In this document: in pieces, positions 28,001 to 44,644 of the stretch
Position numbering within the stretch: position 1 is the stretch's first letter
Layout: the number at the start of each line of letters is the position of its first letter
The notes under the pieces: model-generated
The model's database searches: none
What the model was told of the DNA's origin: nothing
Seen by the model: the letters and a program-made list of their open reading frames with translations, nothing else
Position numbers and translations under genes: made by a program
Origin: Theristus sp. LFF4_11
Lineage: Eukaryota; Nematoda; Chromadorea; Monhysterida; Xyalidae
Reading direction: 5' to 3'
Assembly: GCA_030248135.1 (NCBI GenBank)
Contig: JASANC010003348.1
Coordinates: 62,001 to 126,000, forward strand
Length of the DNA: 64,000 nt

Positions 28001-29052
28001 CTCGTCGATGCGCGCGCACGCACGCAACATTGCAGGCTTTAGCGTAATCTCATGCTTGTGGGTGAAAATAAGTAAAAAAAACTAGGCTAGGAGTCTGGTT
28101 CATGTATCATACCTGCGATGAACGTGCAAACAATCACTTTGCTTGATCATCATCGGCATCATCATTTGGAAAGTTTGCTTTGGTGAAGCGGTACAAAAAG
28201 TTCCATGGGACACTGGAGCTGGAATTAGCCACTATGCTACTCCCGCCTTATCTTGTTCAGCGCCCTCGATAAACGCCAAAGCTAGTTTTTGAAAATGAAA
28301 AAACTTAGATGCGAAAAAAACTGGTATTTTACTTGCAATTTGTGTGCTCATTCACTGCGCACTCATTCAGCAGACCCGTTTTTTAATTAACCGCAAAAAA
28401 CTTTCTTTTGAGTTTCTCCGTGGTGCAAATCTGCTACTGTAATCCAATTCTGCATGCAACAGTTGTGCTTGAAAGTACGGTAGCAAATGTGCATGGTTGC
28501 TTTGCTCAAGACTCCGCCTCCTTGTTTTCCATGGTTTTTTATCCAATCAACCATGACCCACACACAGCGATGTGTTCAGATCCTCAGCTTGTGTGTTTTC
28601 GTAGTGCGCAGCATAGTTTTGTTGTGTTTTTTAAAGTTTTCTTCGCCTTTTGAAACAAAAAATATACAGTTGGAGATTCTGTGCACGGCATAACTTTCAT
28701 GATAAAATGCGAAGATTAAAAGATTCCTTATAGGAGGGTTTGCCATTTGTTTTATTTTCAATATTTTTTTATTTAATGACTGTTTTTCGTGTTTTCTTTT
28801 TCTTATCTTTGCAATTTGTTTTTTGTATTTGTAATAACTTTTTCAGATATCCGTGTCACCTCAAGTGCCTTTGAAAACAACGCTAAAAAGAGCTTCACAA
28901 CTGAATGAAAAACCAGTACTGCCTTATTATTGATTTGTGGTATTGATTAAAAAACATTTGAAAGATTTCACAATTTGTAAACGAAACTACCGCCAAAAAC
29001 AAACCCTTTGAATTGAATATTTTGGACAAGTTTGACCCAGAAACACCTAAAA

Positions 29053-33878
<4,826 letters not shown>

Positions 33879-36800
33879 GATGGTGATCGTTCACTGTTGA
33901 TTGGCTACATCTGCATGTTCTTGAGGCAAAGTACACGACCAATCAGCGTGCCAGATTTGATTAGATTTGGCTTGTGTGTTGTTGATCCGAATTACTTTTG
34001 CGCACGTTTAGTCAGTGTTTGGAATTTTTTGACAGATATTATTGTTGCATTTTCTGCGGCTCTGTTCTCCTGTTTTCGTCATTGTTTGCGCGTGTCTCTC
34101 TCGCTGTCTCCCACTCTCACCGATTTGTGTGCTCGGTTTCCGCCGCCGGCGCACGTTTCAGGTGGCCGAATGCTGTTCTTTTTGTTGAAAAAAGGTGCAG
34201 TTATTCATCGTGCATTCTGGTCAAAGTTTTACTTTCTGTTCTTTTTCCGAATATTATATTCTGGCATTTTGAGTTTTGTTGCTGACAGTTTTTCGAATGA
34301 TATTGAGATTCGTCCTTTGTTATTCTATGTTGCGTTTGTTGTTGTTTTGTGCAATATAATTTATTACATTTTATTGTTTTTTTATGCATATCACCAAATG
34401 CAAGAAATATCGCAGCGAACTTCGTGGCCTTAACGTGTAAAGAAATTTTGAAAAAAAATTTGAGACTTATTTTGCCTGCGTATGCTACTTATTGTTTGTA
34501 CAGATTTTTCTTTGAACTGATTAGTTGCACACATTTAGTGTTTGCACACCAATCAAACTGTTTGCATTAAAATACAGTTTTCGGTTTCGTGTATTACTAT
34601 TTTTTAAAGTGTCTTTGAAGTTCTACTGAGGTGCTGAAGTTACACAGGTTTTGTTTGTCCCCGTCATCCCCGTCACCACCTTTGCATGACATGACTCGTG
34701 AAAAAAGTGCTTTAGATTGATATTTTTGGTGCAATATTTAGATTTTTATAAAATTCACACTTTCAGGAACAATGTGTTCTTGAAGAAGTGGTGTCTGTTC
34801 ACTGTTCAGAATGGAAGTTTTGATATTAGCTTTTTTCAAAGTGCAATTTTGCAACATTTTTGTGCTGTTTGATGAAACTTTACTTGCAAATATGCCAGTT
34901 GGCACAGAAGTGACAATCACTATTGTACAGTTTTTGCGTTTTTTGCCCTAGATTGGCTCCAGTCGCATTTTTTATGCAGTATCTTCGCGCTGAAAATAAT
35001 TTGATTTTTGGCAACCAAGAATTGCATTAGAAGTTTTTTTTTATTTTTGTCTCGTGGCTTTCTTTTTGTGTCCATTGTTTTTTCATGTCTGGTTTGTTTG
35101 TGTTGATTGAACTTTGAAACGATTATTTCGTCAATTGTATTGTTTATTGTTATCACAGTTACATATGAATGTCATGCTGACAGAAGAAAAAAAAATACAC
35201 CCTGGAAACGTTGTTGCTAATTAAATGGCAATATGCAAACAACCACAAAACGATGTTAGTTTTGAAGTATATCAGACAATCGTCTAGACGCAAAAATATA
35301 TTATTTGAAAATTGTCAACTGGCTTTAAAAAAAAAGAAAATCCAATCAAGCATTCAATGAAACAAAATGCCGGCCGATTGATTGACTTTCAAATTTAGTT
35401 GAGAGCGCGCTGATTGGTTGCACCGAACAATCAGCGAAACCGGTTACAGTTTAAAAAAACTAATTCTGGAAGTCCAAAATCGAAAATTTTCAGCCTCTAT
35501 TTTATGCTTTGTGATGAAACAGATTTCTGTGGCTCCCCGAATTTTTGCCGACCCATAAGTCGTTTTCTGGCATAAAATGAATCACACAAAGGAAATCACA
35601 GAGTTCCCTATCCAGTATGACACGTGTTTCATTCATGACTAAACAGTAAACCACACCACGCGTATTTTTTGCATAACGATTGACGTTGTTTTACGCTCAC
35701 GCAAACACACTTTTTTCTGGAATTCTTGCTGACTGCATCAGTTTGCTGTGCGTAACGCAGCCGCTCGTCGACATTGACAGTTTTTGCAATTTGAAATTTC
35801 GTTATTTTTTCCCTGCACTAGCTTCATGCGAAAAACGTTTTTGGATGGTAGGTATTTTCTCTGCATTTTAGCAGACGAGATTGTGCAAGAAAGTCCTTGG
35901 AAATTCGAAATAAAATTTCAGGTTTTTACGAGTGTGTGCGTGACCTTTCTACATATTTGCTGCATACTGTGAAAAAAAATACGATTTTTCGAAATTTTTA
36001 AGTTTCATGCACGTTTCACGTTGATACTGATACGTTTTTTGTAAATGTCGTATGTTTTTACATGGGTTCCGGACTGCTTAGCGCGATTTTACCCTTAACT
36101 CCATTCTCTTTTCGTTTTTTCCTTTTGTCGCCAAGATCCACAGATCTTTCTGTTTGCGTTCACCACCAACGTGATGTGCAGCAGAATCGTTCCGATACCA
36201 AATTCACAGTGCAGAAACAAACCGCAGAGGCTTGCTGTGAGCCACCAGCCAAAATGAGGGATATTCGATTGTATCCTTTTTTCTGTATGTTTTGTGTGTC
36301 TTCGTTATCTCTTGCAGTGATTATAACGCAGAACACAACGTTTTTTCCATGCACCCAGCTGTTTTGCATTGTTTCATTCTAAAATTCTTGATTTCACGCA
36401 TTTCGTCACCCACATTGTCATTCACCGTTTTTAGTTTTTTTGTGTTTTTTACACGCTGTTGTTTTTTTGCTCAAGAAAAAAATCTGCTTGATTATGACTC
36501 ATGATTTAAAAGTTTTAAAAATTTGATGATCAGCTATTGTTGTTTTTCTACACTCTCAGAAGTCTCATTGGGTCAATGGGTCCTTTGACATTGGCCTATC
36601 ATCAATAAAGTTCAAAATCAGGGCACAGTGTGACGTAAACTTCTTTTAAAAAAGTCTTTTTGACTGTTCATTGTTTCGTAGCCTAAAAACGTGTCAGCAA
36701 GCGCAGATTGTTTTATCGGCAAAGAAAAGCTTATTGAGTCAATCAAAACCATTTTGAATTTATCAAATTTTGAACTTGTAGTAACACAACGATGCACTTG

Positions 36801-38645
36801 TACGTGACAAATCTCAAAATTTGCAGATAATCAAAACTGCTACCCAAATTTTGTTCGAAAAGCTAGTTTTCAGTTTACTTTTTAGGTTTTCAACTACGTT
36901 TCTTTCTGGAATGTCACAGAGCGTTCAAAAAGACCAGAACAGACCAGACTCTTGAATTGCGCAATCGGCATATCAATCATCAGAATAAATTCAACGTTCT
37001 TTTTTGTTGCAACTTTGTTGTTTGGTTTCCAAGCAACGAAACATTTAAAATACTCTGAGTACCAAACATGAGCAAAATTTTGATCACCAACCTCAGCACG
37101 CTGATTGGCTGCAGTGTGGAGCAGCCAATTGAAAGTGACGAATCAGCTCGTCATTGCTTGAATCTGTGTTTGATGATTTCATTTGACGTTTTGCTAAACA
37201 CCCTGAAATAATACCTTTGAATTTTCAAAAACGTTTCTGCCTGAAGCGCATTTGAACGAAACAACTGTTGTATGTAGGTTGCTGAATTGAAAACTTCAGT
37301 CTCTGTAGTGTCTTGCTCTGGAGACGTCTCTTTCAAGTGTTCAATGTTTCCAGTTGAAAATCTGGTCTCGTTTTTAGCAATATTGTACTGCAGAGCAGCA
37401 AACTCTCTCTAAACATTAGCGCCAAAACAATGCTTAAAGGTTTTGCAGCTTACACAGAAAAAAATACCACCTGATAACTGGATGAGCATTTTTTTCTGGT
37501 GTTGATTGGTCACGTTCGCAGCAAAGCGTCTGGTTTTCAACCAAGTTTTTACGGTTTTTTAAACTTTTTGAGCGAGGTTTGAGGCATATGCGTTGTTGAA
37601 AGAAACTGTTTTTGATGCCTTTCACTTTTTTGCCGCTTACATTATTTTAAGACTAACATAAAGTGCTTTCTGCTTGATACGTTTTGGAGAGTTTTGAAAA
37701 CTTGCGGGACCATGTGCATTGAATTGGGAAAGGCTCAATCGATCGCCCAAACACTTCTCATGCATGGTTCATTTCAAACGCTCTCTGTTCTAGTTCCATT
37801 TCAGTTCAGTATTTTCAAGTGCGCTAGACTTTCAATTGCTACTGACACTATGGCAACCAACGAAAAACGTTGCCGAGGATAAATTCCGTTCAGTTTAGTT
37901 TTTTTGGAACTGAGCCATGCCATAAACCTTGTGACAATGCCGTAAAGTCTTGCATATAAAGTCTTCTTATATAATTTTTTTTAATATTTGAAGCACGCCC
38001 CCCACCGATTCCGGAAACCCGAAGGTACCAAACAAGGTAACAATTTGAAAATGAAAAATTTCTCAAAAACATAGAATTTTGTGTGACAACCTTATAAGTG
38101 GGAGGAGGTCTTATAAAGCGAAGATTAGAAAGTCCGGGCCTTATAAACCGGGTAAAGTTTCGACCAAGTCAAAATTTTGAATTTTTTGGTTTCCAGCCAT
38201 GTGACACTCCGCCCACTTTTGGGTGGGGGTCTTATAAGTTGGAGGAACCTTTTATGCAAGACTTTACGGTATACATGTACTTGAGCAATTTCGCAATAAA
38301 TGTTCTTTTTTATGTTTCTCTCAATTACTGTGCTAATGCTCGATCTTGTTAAACAAAATTTTATATACAGCCTATTTTTTCAAACGTGTCGGATCAAAAT
38401 GCAATAAAACTCTACGCTTGTCAACCACAGCAGTTTCCTTTTTATTCCTTCCCGTGAAAAACACGTGAAAGCGTGAGGACTGCACTTATCTCTTTTTAGG
38501 AAACCGTCGAAAAAACCCACCCACGACCCGTATTATATCAAGAACACCGACAGCGACACTCTGTAGGGTATATATTAGCCATTAGATTGCACAAAACTGC
38601 GATTTTCCACAGCGAACTTGAACGAAATCACGCTAAACTCAAAAA
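33879..38645. other. Spacer between the zinc-finger and GLYAT-like genes
   Basis: Starts with the 3' UTR of the zinc-finger gene. Both flanking genes are on the plus strand. I saw no family-matched exon. A stretch at 36,137-36,254 reads open and somewhat coding-like but has no recognisable motif. A terminal-inverted-repeat element lies at 37,938-38,271. Confidence 0.5.
37938..38271 (+). mobile_element. MITE with CCGTAAAGTCTTGCATATAA ends, copy 1
   Basis: Left end GCCGTAAAGTCTTGCATATA and right end TATGCAAGACTTTACGGTA are inverted repeats. Inside are paired CTTATAAGTGGGAGGAGG-type words in both orientations. About 334 bp with no open frame. The right end abuts TA, consistent with a TA target duplication; the left copy of it looks mutated to TG. 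Confidence 0.8.
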
Positions 38646-41600
38646 ATGCTCGCGCCCAGCCAGTCGCAGCCGGCAGCGGCGTCGACGGCGTTTCGCGCGG
38701 TGCACGACGACGCGAGCGAGATCGCGCGATGCCTCGCGATTCTGAACGCGTGGCTGCCGGACTCGGCGCCGGTGTTGCACAGCATCAAGTGTCATATCGA
38801 CGGACTGATGCCCGATCTAGGTGGGCGCAGTGGATTCAGATTATGTTCAGGTTTACAACCGCGAGAGGTTGCGCAAGTTAATGTTCGACACAAAATTTGC
38901 GACACTTCAAGGGTTAAAATTCTTTGGGCCGACAACAAGACGAGCTCTTGTTGTACCGGTTTTTGCGCGGCCTACCACTCCACGATCCATTTGAGCTTCA
39001 CACGTGCGAATTCTTTTGAAACCCCAGAAGAGCGGAACCAGTTTTACTGTTTTCGAATCGTTTTATTGCGTCGCATTGACAAGAACCATCATGTCCAACC
39101 ACAGTGCGCAAAACGTTGACCTACTTCATTAGCGGCGGCTGTTTCAAAATCCAGCCGTTTTCGCATTGCAGGCGTCAAGATCTACCCGAATCGCTGGCCT
39201 GACCCAAGTTGCGTGTGGCTGATCAGGCATCATCGTGCGAAAGTTGCACCGTCTACAACGGTGAACGAACAATGCGCATCACACAGGCTGAGCACACCGA
39301 AGAGGCAAGTGGACTGTGGCGCGGGCTTCGCAGTTGTGTAGGAATGAACGCGCCATTGTGCGGAAACCGACTGTGTGAAAATTGATTGAAAACGCACCGG
39401 AATTGGTGGCTAATGGCATCGACATTTTTTGTGAAAGCTTTTGTTTCAGTTAAAGCGAAAAGCAATGAATGCGCGTCTGCAATCACAAAATCAACTGGTC
39501 ACTGGAGTCAACCAATCAGCTAATCACGTTCAAAATTGTCCATTTCAGCGCGAACACCAATGAGCACGTTGAGATTCTGCTGGCGAAGTCGCCCGATTTG
39601 CAACGTGACGAATTTGTCGCTTCCCTCCGCGCGTTGTTTGCCGCAGACCCGACGCTGCCGCTGGCAGACGCTCATTTCTCGCTCATGTCTGCCTCTAAAG
39701 TATGAGAGTGTATAGGTTGTTTCAGTCGGTTCTATCTTGCAAAGTTCTGGATCAACTTTCTTCACAGAGAGATTCCTTGTGCGTCCAAAAGACTTCAATG
39801 AGTAAACGTTCCACCGGTTTTCCTTCGTGCTTAAACGCTCTTTTTCAGGCTCGCCGAATGCTGAAAGACCCGATTTTCCGGTTGAAATATGGCCACATCA
39901 CAGCAAAAGAGTTCATGGCAACTCGATATTGGCTGCAGGATGATTTGGAGGCGGTCGCTGAACAGTGGGTGATTTGTTTGGAAGGATAAAAACTGCAATA
40001 ACTGTTACTGCTGCACGAAAAGATGCGGTTGCAAATTCGTCGTGTTGTGTGCAACATGTGTAGTTTTTTCCCAACATTTTATTGCCGTCGTTTTTGAGGA
40101 TTTATGTCCAATAGCTACAACAAGAACACAACGACAAAAACCAAAAATTTTCAACCAAATTCAAACGCACTTTTATGTAAAAAAACACTGAAACTTTCTT
40201 TCAGTTGGTCGTTCTCGTTAGTCGTTGGACGCTAAAACTTGAAAGTTGAATTGGTCATCCTAATTGCAGCAGCGTACTACCGGCCGATTACGTCCTGGAC
40301 AATCTCGGCCCGGGCGATTTGCCAGCGACCGGCAACGCATCGGATCTGTTGGTACCATTGAAGGCAGCGCAAATGCCGAACGCATGCGCACGACGAACAA
40401 CGGACGGTACAGTTGCGGCCTATTTGGTCGCGGACACGACCGGCATGATACACAACGGACAGCTGTTCAGGGACCAGCCGGAAGGTTGGCAGTAGTACTA
40501 TAGTTGCCACGGTAACCGTAAAAACCGTAAAAATACGGGCGGTACGGTTTTACCGTACCGTACCGTGACCGTACCGTGCGATTTTAAAATTTCCAAACCG
40601 TACCGAAAACCGTACTGTCATCAAAATACAATTACCGTACCGTTGACCGTACCGTGGCAAAATTTTGGCAAACCGTACCGAAACCGTCGTATTTTTTCCA
40701 AAATTGACGGTTTGACCAAGCTTTTTTTTGTGTGCGTGCGCTGTGTGTGGCGTGGCGTGCGTTTGATTTTTCGTTGGTATCATATAGGTTGCATGTCCCA
40801 CGGATACATAAAAATTTTATTTGTTTTTTGTGCCGTTGTAAAAATCAACGGCTTTCACATTACTTTTTTTTGGTTTTTTTTGGTGTATACTAAAAAACTA
40901 AAGTAAAACACGCGCTAATTAATAATTAATGGCAATAAAACAGGTCATGAAGATCGATTGTGACTGTGAGAACACTAAACAAACAGCAGTTTTTACAAGA
41001 TTTTAACTAAAATTCTGTGACTTTCAAAAAGCAAAATTTTGGTGAACACAAATTTGCAATTTTTAAACAGTAGAAACTGAAATAATATTGTTTAAAAAAC
41101 ATTTTTGTGCAAAAGCGGGCATAAAAAACACAAATGGGATTGTGCAAATAAACGGGTATCGATTCCCGGCCAGTTCTGTAAAATAAAAAAATAAAGGGGC
41201 CTCTTCGGGTCAAACTTAGCGACTTTGAAAAATGAAGTTGTCAAACAATCAAGTCACGTTTAAACAAGTTTATGTCACGCAGAAAAAGTCTAACGGGAAC
41301 GACTTCACTTTAACCAAGTTTAACTTAACTAACCGAGAACAAACGGGGGCAGCAAATTCAAATAGTTTAAAAAAATTGTCAACGATTGCAAAATTAGCGA
41401 AACAGAGTTATAAAAGAATCATCTTTGACATAGAATTGACACCTAATCGAAAAGCTTGAAACAAACATTTGAAACGTTTGAAAAGCACTAAAAAATCGAG
41501 CGGGTTCTCGAGATTAAATTATTACAAAAACTGTTGTTTACGCTTGTTTACTTTTGTTTCTTTTGTTGGCGTCATGCGAAAGGGCTCAAGTTGAAAAACC

Positions 41601-43480
41601 ATAATTTCATAACGTCTTTTTGATGAAATCCTGACTGGGCAAACTGCCTAAAAATGGTGGTTGAAAACAACATGTTCTGATCTGAAAACGAAAACAAAGG
41701 GTGGTCATTGGCTTGGCCGTTTTGCATGACGATTGACGACGTCACTCATTTAGTCGTCAACATCTGAATCAGCCTCTATGTCAATGTTCCAGTCTCCAAC
41801 ATAACCGCCGCTATCATCCTCTTCAGAAGCCGAATCGGAGTCGGTATCGGACTCGAACTCCGATTCGGTTTCTGAGTCAGAGTCTGACGTTGTCGTGGCT
41901 GCACTTGCGGACGCTTTTTGTGCGTGTCTTCGGTGATGTTGAGCCGGAGCCGGACGAGCTGTTCCCGGTGTAGCAGCTTCTGGCAGCTCCACAACTGATG
42001 GCAAAATGGGCACCCACAAATCGTCCAATACCTTGTCTGTCTTGTCCTTGATCAAATCATACTCATAATCTATGATGCTCAAGTTGCTGTTCAGAAACAT
42101 CAGCTGTTCTGCCCGTTTGCCAGACAACCTGTTTCGTCGGTTGCTGTATAAGTATCCTGCCTTCGAAAACAGCCGCTCTGAAGCGACAGACGTCGGTGCT
42201 CCCGCCAACAGGATCATTGCTGCCTTTGCCAAGTTGGGCATTTGCTGTTCTGCCAATCTCCAGTAGAGAGAAACAAAAAGTGACGCACAGTGCATTTTAA
42301 AACTTTTTAATTTTCAAACCGTAAAAATACGGTTTACCGCCCGTGTAAATTCAAAATCCACGGTAACCGTACCGAAACCGTACCGTGCGATTTTAAAATT
42401 TTTCAAACCGTACCGAAAACCGTACCGTTGAGTTTTTCAATTTACCGTACCGTACCGAAACCGTGAAAAAAATTGCGTCTCAAACCGTAAACCGTACCGT
42501 GACCAAAAAAGGCCTACCGTGGCAACTCTAAGTAGTACCGTATTACCCCCAATAAACCCCCATGGGGGATTAATACGTCAGCGACTTTTAGGGGGGGGGG
42601 GTTTATTGGGGGGGGGGGGGGAATTATTGGTGGGGGGGGGGGTGGGGGTTTATTTACAAAAAAATCTAGGGGTGGGCGTTTGTTGAAAAATGGCAAAAAT
42701 ACATTGCATGGCAGGCAAGAAAGTCGCAGAAACTTCTACTCTACATAGAAATTTCCTTTTATAACAGCCTTTTGTAATGAAATTACTATTAACTCACCCA
42801 TTTGGGGCCTTTGGTAGCACAATTTCATCATTTTCACTGCAACCAGCCACTGAATTCACTGGGTATGTGTTTCAAACAGGTCTCCAATAATCCCCCATGG
42901 GGGATTATTTGTGGGGGGGGGATTATTCGGAAACTGGTCGGGTAGTGGGGGTTTATTGGTGGGGGGGGGGGATTAATGGTGGCGGGGGTTTAATGGGGGT
43001 AATACGGTAGTAGTTTTTGGTGGTGCAGTTTCATGGATGCGAGAATTCAAAGTTGGCAAAGTGATCCGATTCCGACAGAGTCCCCTAAATAGGGACGAGT
43101 CACTTTGGCGTTTCGGCACGTTTTATCTGACAGACTATTCGGCAATTCATCGGTCAATTTTGTTAATAATGACAATAATAATCAAATTTTGAATTGAATT
43201 GAGAATTGACCAAGAAAACAATAAATAATTTGTATCCGTTCCAGATCTAACGATCAAACTGAGCGGTCAGCTAGCGCTGCGGCTGGTCAACCTCGGCATC
43301 CGTCCGTTCATTTGTCTGTCCGGCATGACCCAATCGGACGGCCGCATTCAAAGTGTCCAATCAGCGTTGCCGCCGTATTTCAGTCGCATTTGGCAACCGA
43401 ACGGCGGCAAACACGTCACCTGGCTGCATTTCGCGTCAAGATTTCTCTCCAGACAGAATCTGTTGCGCGCTGTGTTTTGA
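38646..43480 (+). CDS. Probable glycine N-acyltransferase-like (GLYAT family) protein
   Basis: Six-exon model, 323 residues: 38646-38820, 39172-39250, 39549-39699, 39849-39964, 40270-40484 and 43245-43480. Family members transfer an acyl group from acyl-CoA to an amino-acid amine, usually in mitochondria. Support: an N-terminal helix then LPDSAPVLHSIK and YPNRWPDPSCVWLIRH, like the GLYAT N-domain with its WPDF/WPDP motif; a GNAT-like C-terminus starting LPADYVLDNLGP, with TVAAYLVADTTG and a last exon LTIKLSGQLALRLVNLGIRP that fits the acetyl-CoA-side helix and following strand. The classic RxxGxG/A loop is not clear. The donors chosen at 39250 (ACC|GTCTAC) and 39964 are weak and were picked to keep phase, so exons 2 and 4 may end differently. 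The last intron (2.8 kb) holds a hAT element, a second TIR element and a hairpin repeat. A GNAT protein of another subfamily is possible. Confidence 0.5.
40491..40498 (+). repeat. 8-bp target site duplication, left (AGTAGTAC)
   Basis: AGTAGTAC occurs immediately before the hAT left end here and immediately after its right end at 42531-42538. Eight bases is the length produced by hAT transposases. Confidence 0.9.
40499..42530 (-). mobile_element. hAT-family DNA transposon, internally reduced
   Basis: The ends TATAGTTGCCACGGTA and (reversed) TAGAGTTGCCACGGTA are terminal inverted repeats, flanked by a perfect 8-bp duplication. Beyond the tips, both ends carry long subterminal arrays of ACCGTACCGT-type words (about 40,510-40,690 and 42,300-42,520). 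At 2.03 kb it is shorter than autonomous hAT elements and codes only for the transposase C-terminus, so it should be non-autonomous. The perfect duplication suggests a fairly recent insertion. It starts 15 bases after the exon 5 end of the GLYAT-like gene. Confidence 0.93.
41750..42295 (-). pseudogene. hAT transposase C-terminal fragment (dimerisation region)
   Basis: A 181-codon open frame inside the hAT element. Residues 12-70 match the hAT C-terminal dimerisation region: LLAGAPTSVASERLFSKAG followed by NRRNRLSGKRAEQLMFLNSN. An acidic Ser/Asp/Glu tail follows. The BED finger, the RNase H-like core and its catalytic acidic residues are absent, so the fragment cannot be a working transposase. 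It may still be translated as a domesticated remnant, but nothing here shows that. Confidence 0.85.
42531..42538 (+). repeat. 8-bp target site duplication, right (AGTAGTAC)
   Basis: Exact match of the left copy at 40491-40498. Its last three bases (TAC) overlap the left tip of the next element. Confidence 0.9.
42536..43009 (+). mobile_element. G/C-run MITE with TACCGTATTACCCCC ends
   Basis: Left end TACCGTATTACCCCCAATAA and right end TTAATGGGGGTAATACGGTA are inverted repeats, with TA at both tips. Internal blocks repeat CCCCCATGGGGGATTA and long G runs with TTTATTGG spacers. The centre (about 42,660-42,890) is ordinary AT-rich sequence. About 474 bp with no coding capacity. Confidence 0.75.
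43031..43110 (+). repeat. Dispersed hairpin repeat, copy 3
   Basis: TTTCATGGATGCGAGAATTC, then GGCAAAGTGATCC, then GTCCCCTAAATAGGGAC with a returning GAGTCACTTT arm. Clear match to copies 1 and 2, here beside the G/C-run MITE. Confidence 0.7.
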
Positions 43481-44644
43481 GAGAAATTGACAATCTGTTT
43501 CAATTGTTCTTGGAGTTTGTCTGAATCAGATGAGATGATTTTAATCAAGAGTTTTTCGTGCATTTGTATTTTCAGAGACTGTTGTTTTGTTATTTGGTTT
43601 TATTGCTTTCTACACACAGTTGTTGTGAGTGTCTTCCACGAACGGTGTTCAAAATGATAATAAGTTATTATTTCAATAAATTGCTTTCGAAATTCGTTTC
43701 TATTTTGTTTTTATTCTTTTTCTGTATCCCTGGAATGTGCGCTTTGTAATTACGCAATTACTGGATACTTCAGTCAATGAGTCTATGCGTGTTTTCGTCT
43801 GCGCAGTTCTTTTTTTGGTTCTTTTATTTCTCATCTGTGTTTCGGAGTTTCGATCTGACTGTTGTTTTTTTGTCTGTGTTGATCTTTCGATTTTTTCTGG
43901 TGATGAGAGCTGAACATTAGGACTTATGGATCTGCAACTTTAGTTTTTTCCATGTTTTTTTCTGAACTTGTTTGTTCTGCGCTTTACGTTTTTGGTTGAC
44001 CATGGTTTGCCAAAAAACGTGTGAGTTTTGTTTTATTTTGTTTTTTTCTTTTCTTTTTCGACTCTTTCCTTTCGAGATAATAATCTGTTTATTGTAATCT
44101 CACGACCAATGATAGCGGGATTCCAATGCTAATGGACGAAAAATCGGTTTGTCGGATTAGAATAAAATGATGATATTTCTGCACCTTTGTTTTCTTCACA
44201 GCTTCTCTCTTGCGGTTTCGTGTTAGTTAGTTGCATAATTTCATGTGATTAGATTTTTTATTCTTCATTTTCTTATTTGTGTTTGCATTGTTGTTGTTTC
44301 TTTTTTCACACTCTGCACAATATTTTGAATGACCCTCTGAAATCGCTCAGAAATTGTCATAGCTGTCGTTGTGTTTTTTGTTTGTTTTTTGTGTAACAAA
44401 TGTACAGAGAGCAGCAATAAAATTCACTTAAGCCCCGAAATCAACCTTGTCATGATTCGGTGACAGAAATTAAGTAGTTTCCCAAATAAATGTAATGGAC
44501 GCCTCTGATAAAAGCCGCGTTTTTAACGATCGCTAAAAATACATAAACATTTTGCACCTGACACGTTTCTTAGTATCTGTCAACAGCGTTTTTTGTTGGC
44601 ATTAGAATCGAAAACTTACCGCGTTATATTGTAACTGGAAAGAA
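43481..44644. other. Spacer between GLYAT-like and EctD-like genes
   Basis: About 1.2 kb, T-rich on the plus strand, with no supported exon. It must hold the 3' UTR of the first gene and the promoter of the second, both on the plus strand. No TATA box stands out. Confidence 0.5.
43675..43680 (+). terminator. AATAAA polyadenylation signal
   Basis: AATAAA lies about 195 bases after the GLYAT-like stop codon at 43478-43480. Confidence 0.4.

Larger units (their letters stand above)
13020..29052. other. 16-kb stretch with no recognisable gene
   Basis: I found no exon with a family motif on either strand. The stretch is rich in alternating purine-pyrimidine words (TACATGTA, GTGTGT, CGCGCG), mostly between 15 and 25 kb. 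It holds an AAT microsatellite, one hairpin repeat, one copy of a terminal-inverted-repeat element and a short tandem duplication. A TATAAAAG word near 21,695 has no gene attached. It could hold unrecognised lineage-specific exons, long non-coding RNA, or the upstream exon of the zinc-finger gene. Confidence 0.45.

Noticed and set aside
39253..39486. Minus-strand frame over the GLYAT-like gene
   Set aside because: Antisense shadow overlapping the region of exon 2 and intron 2; no motif.
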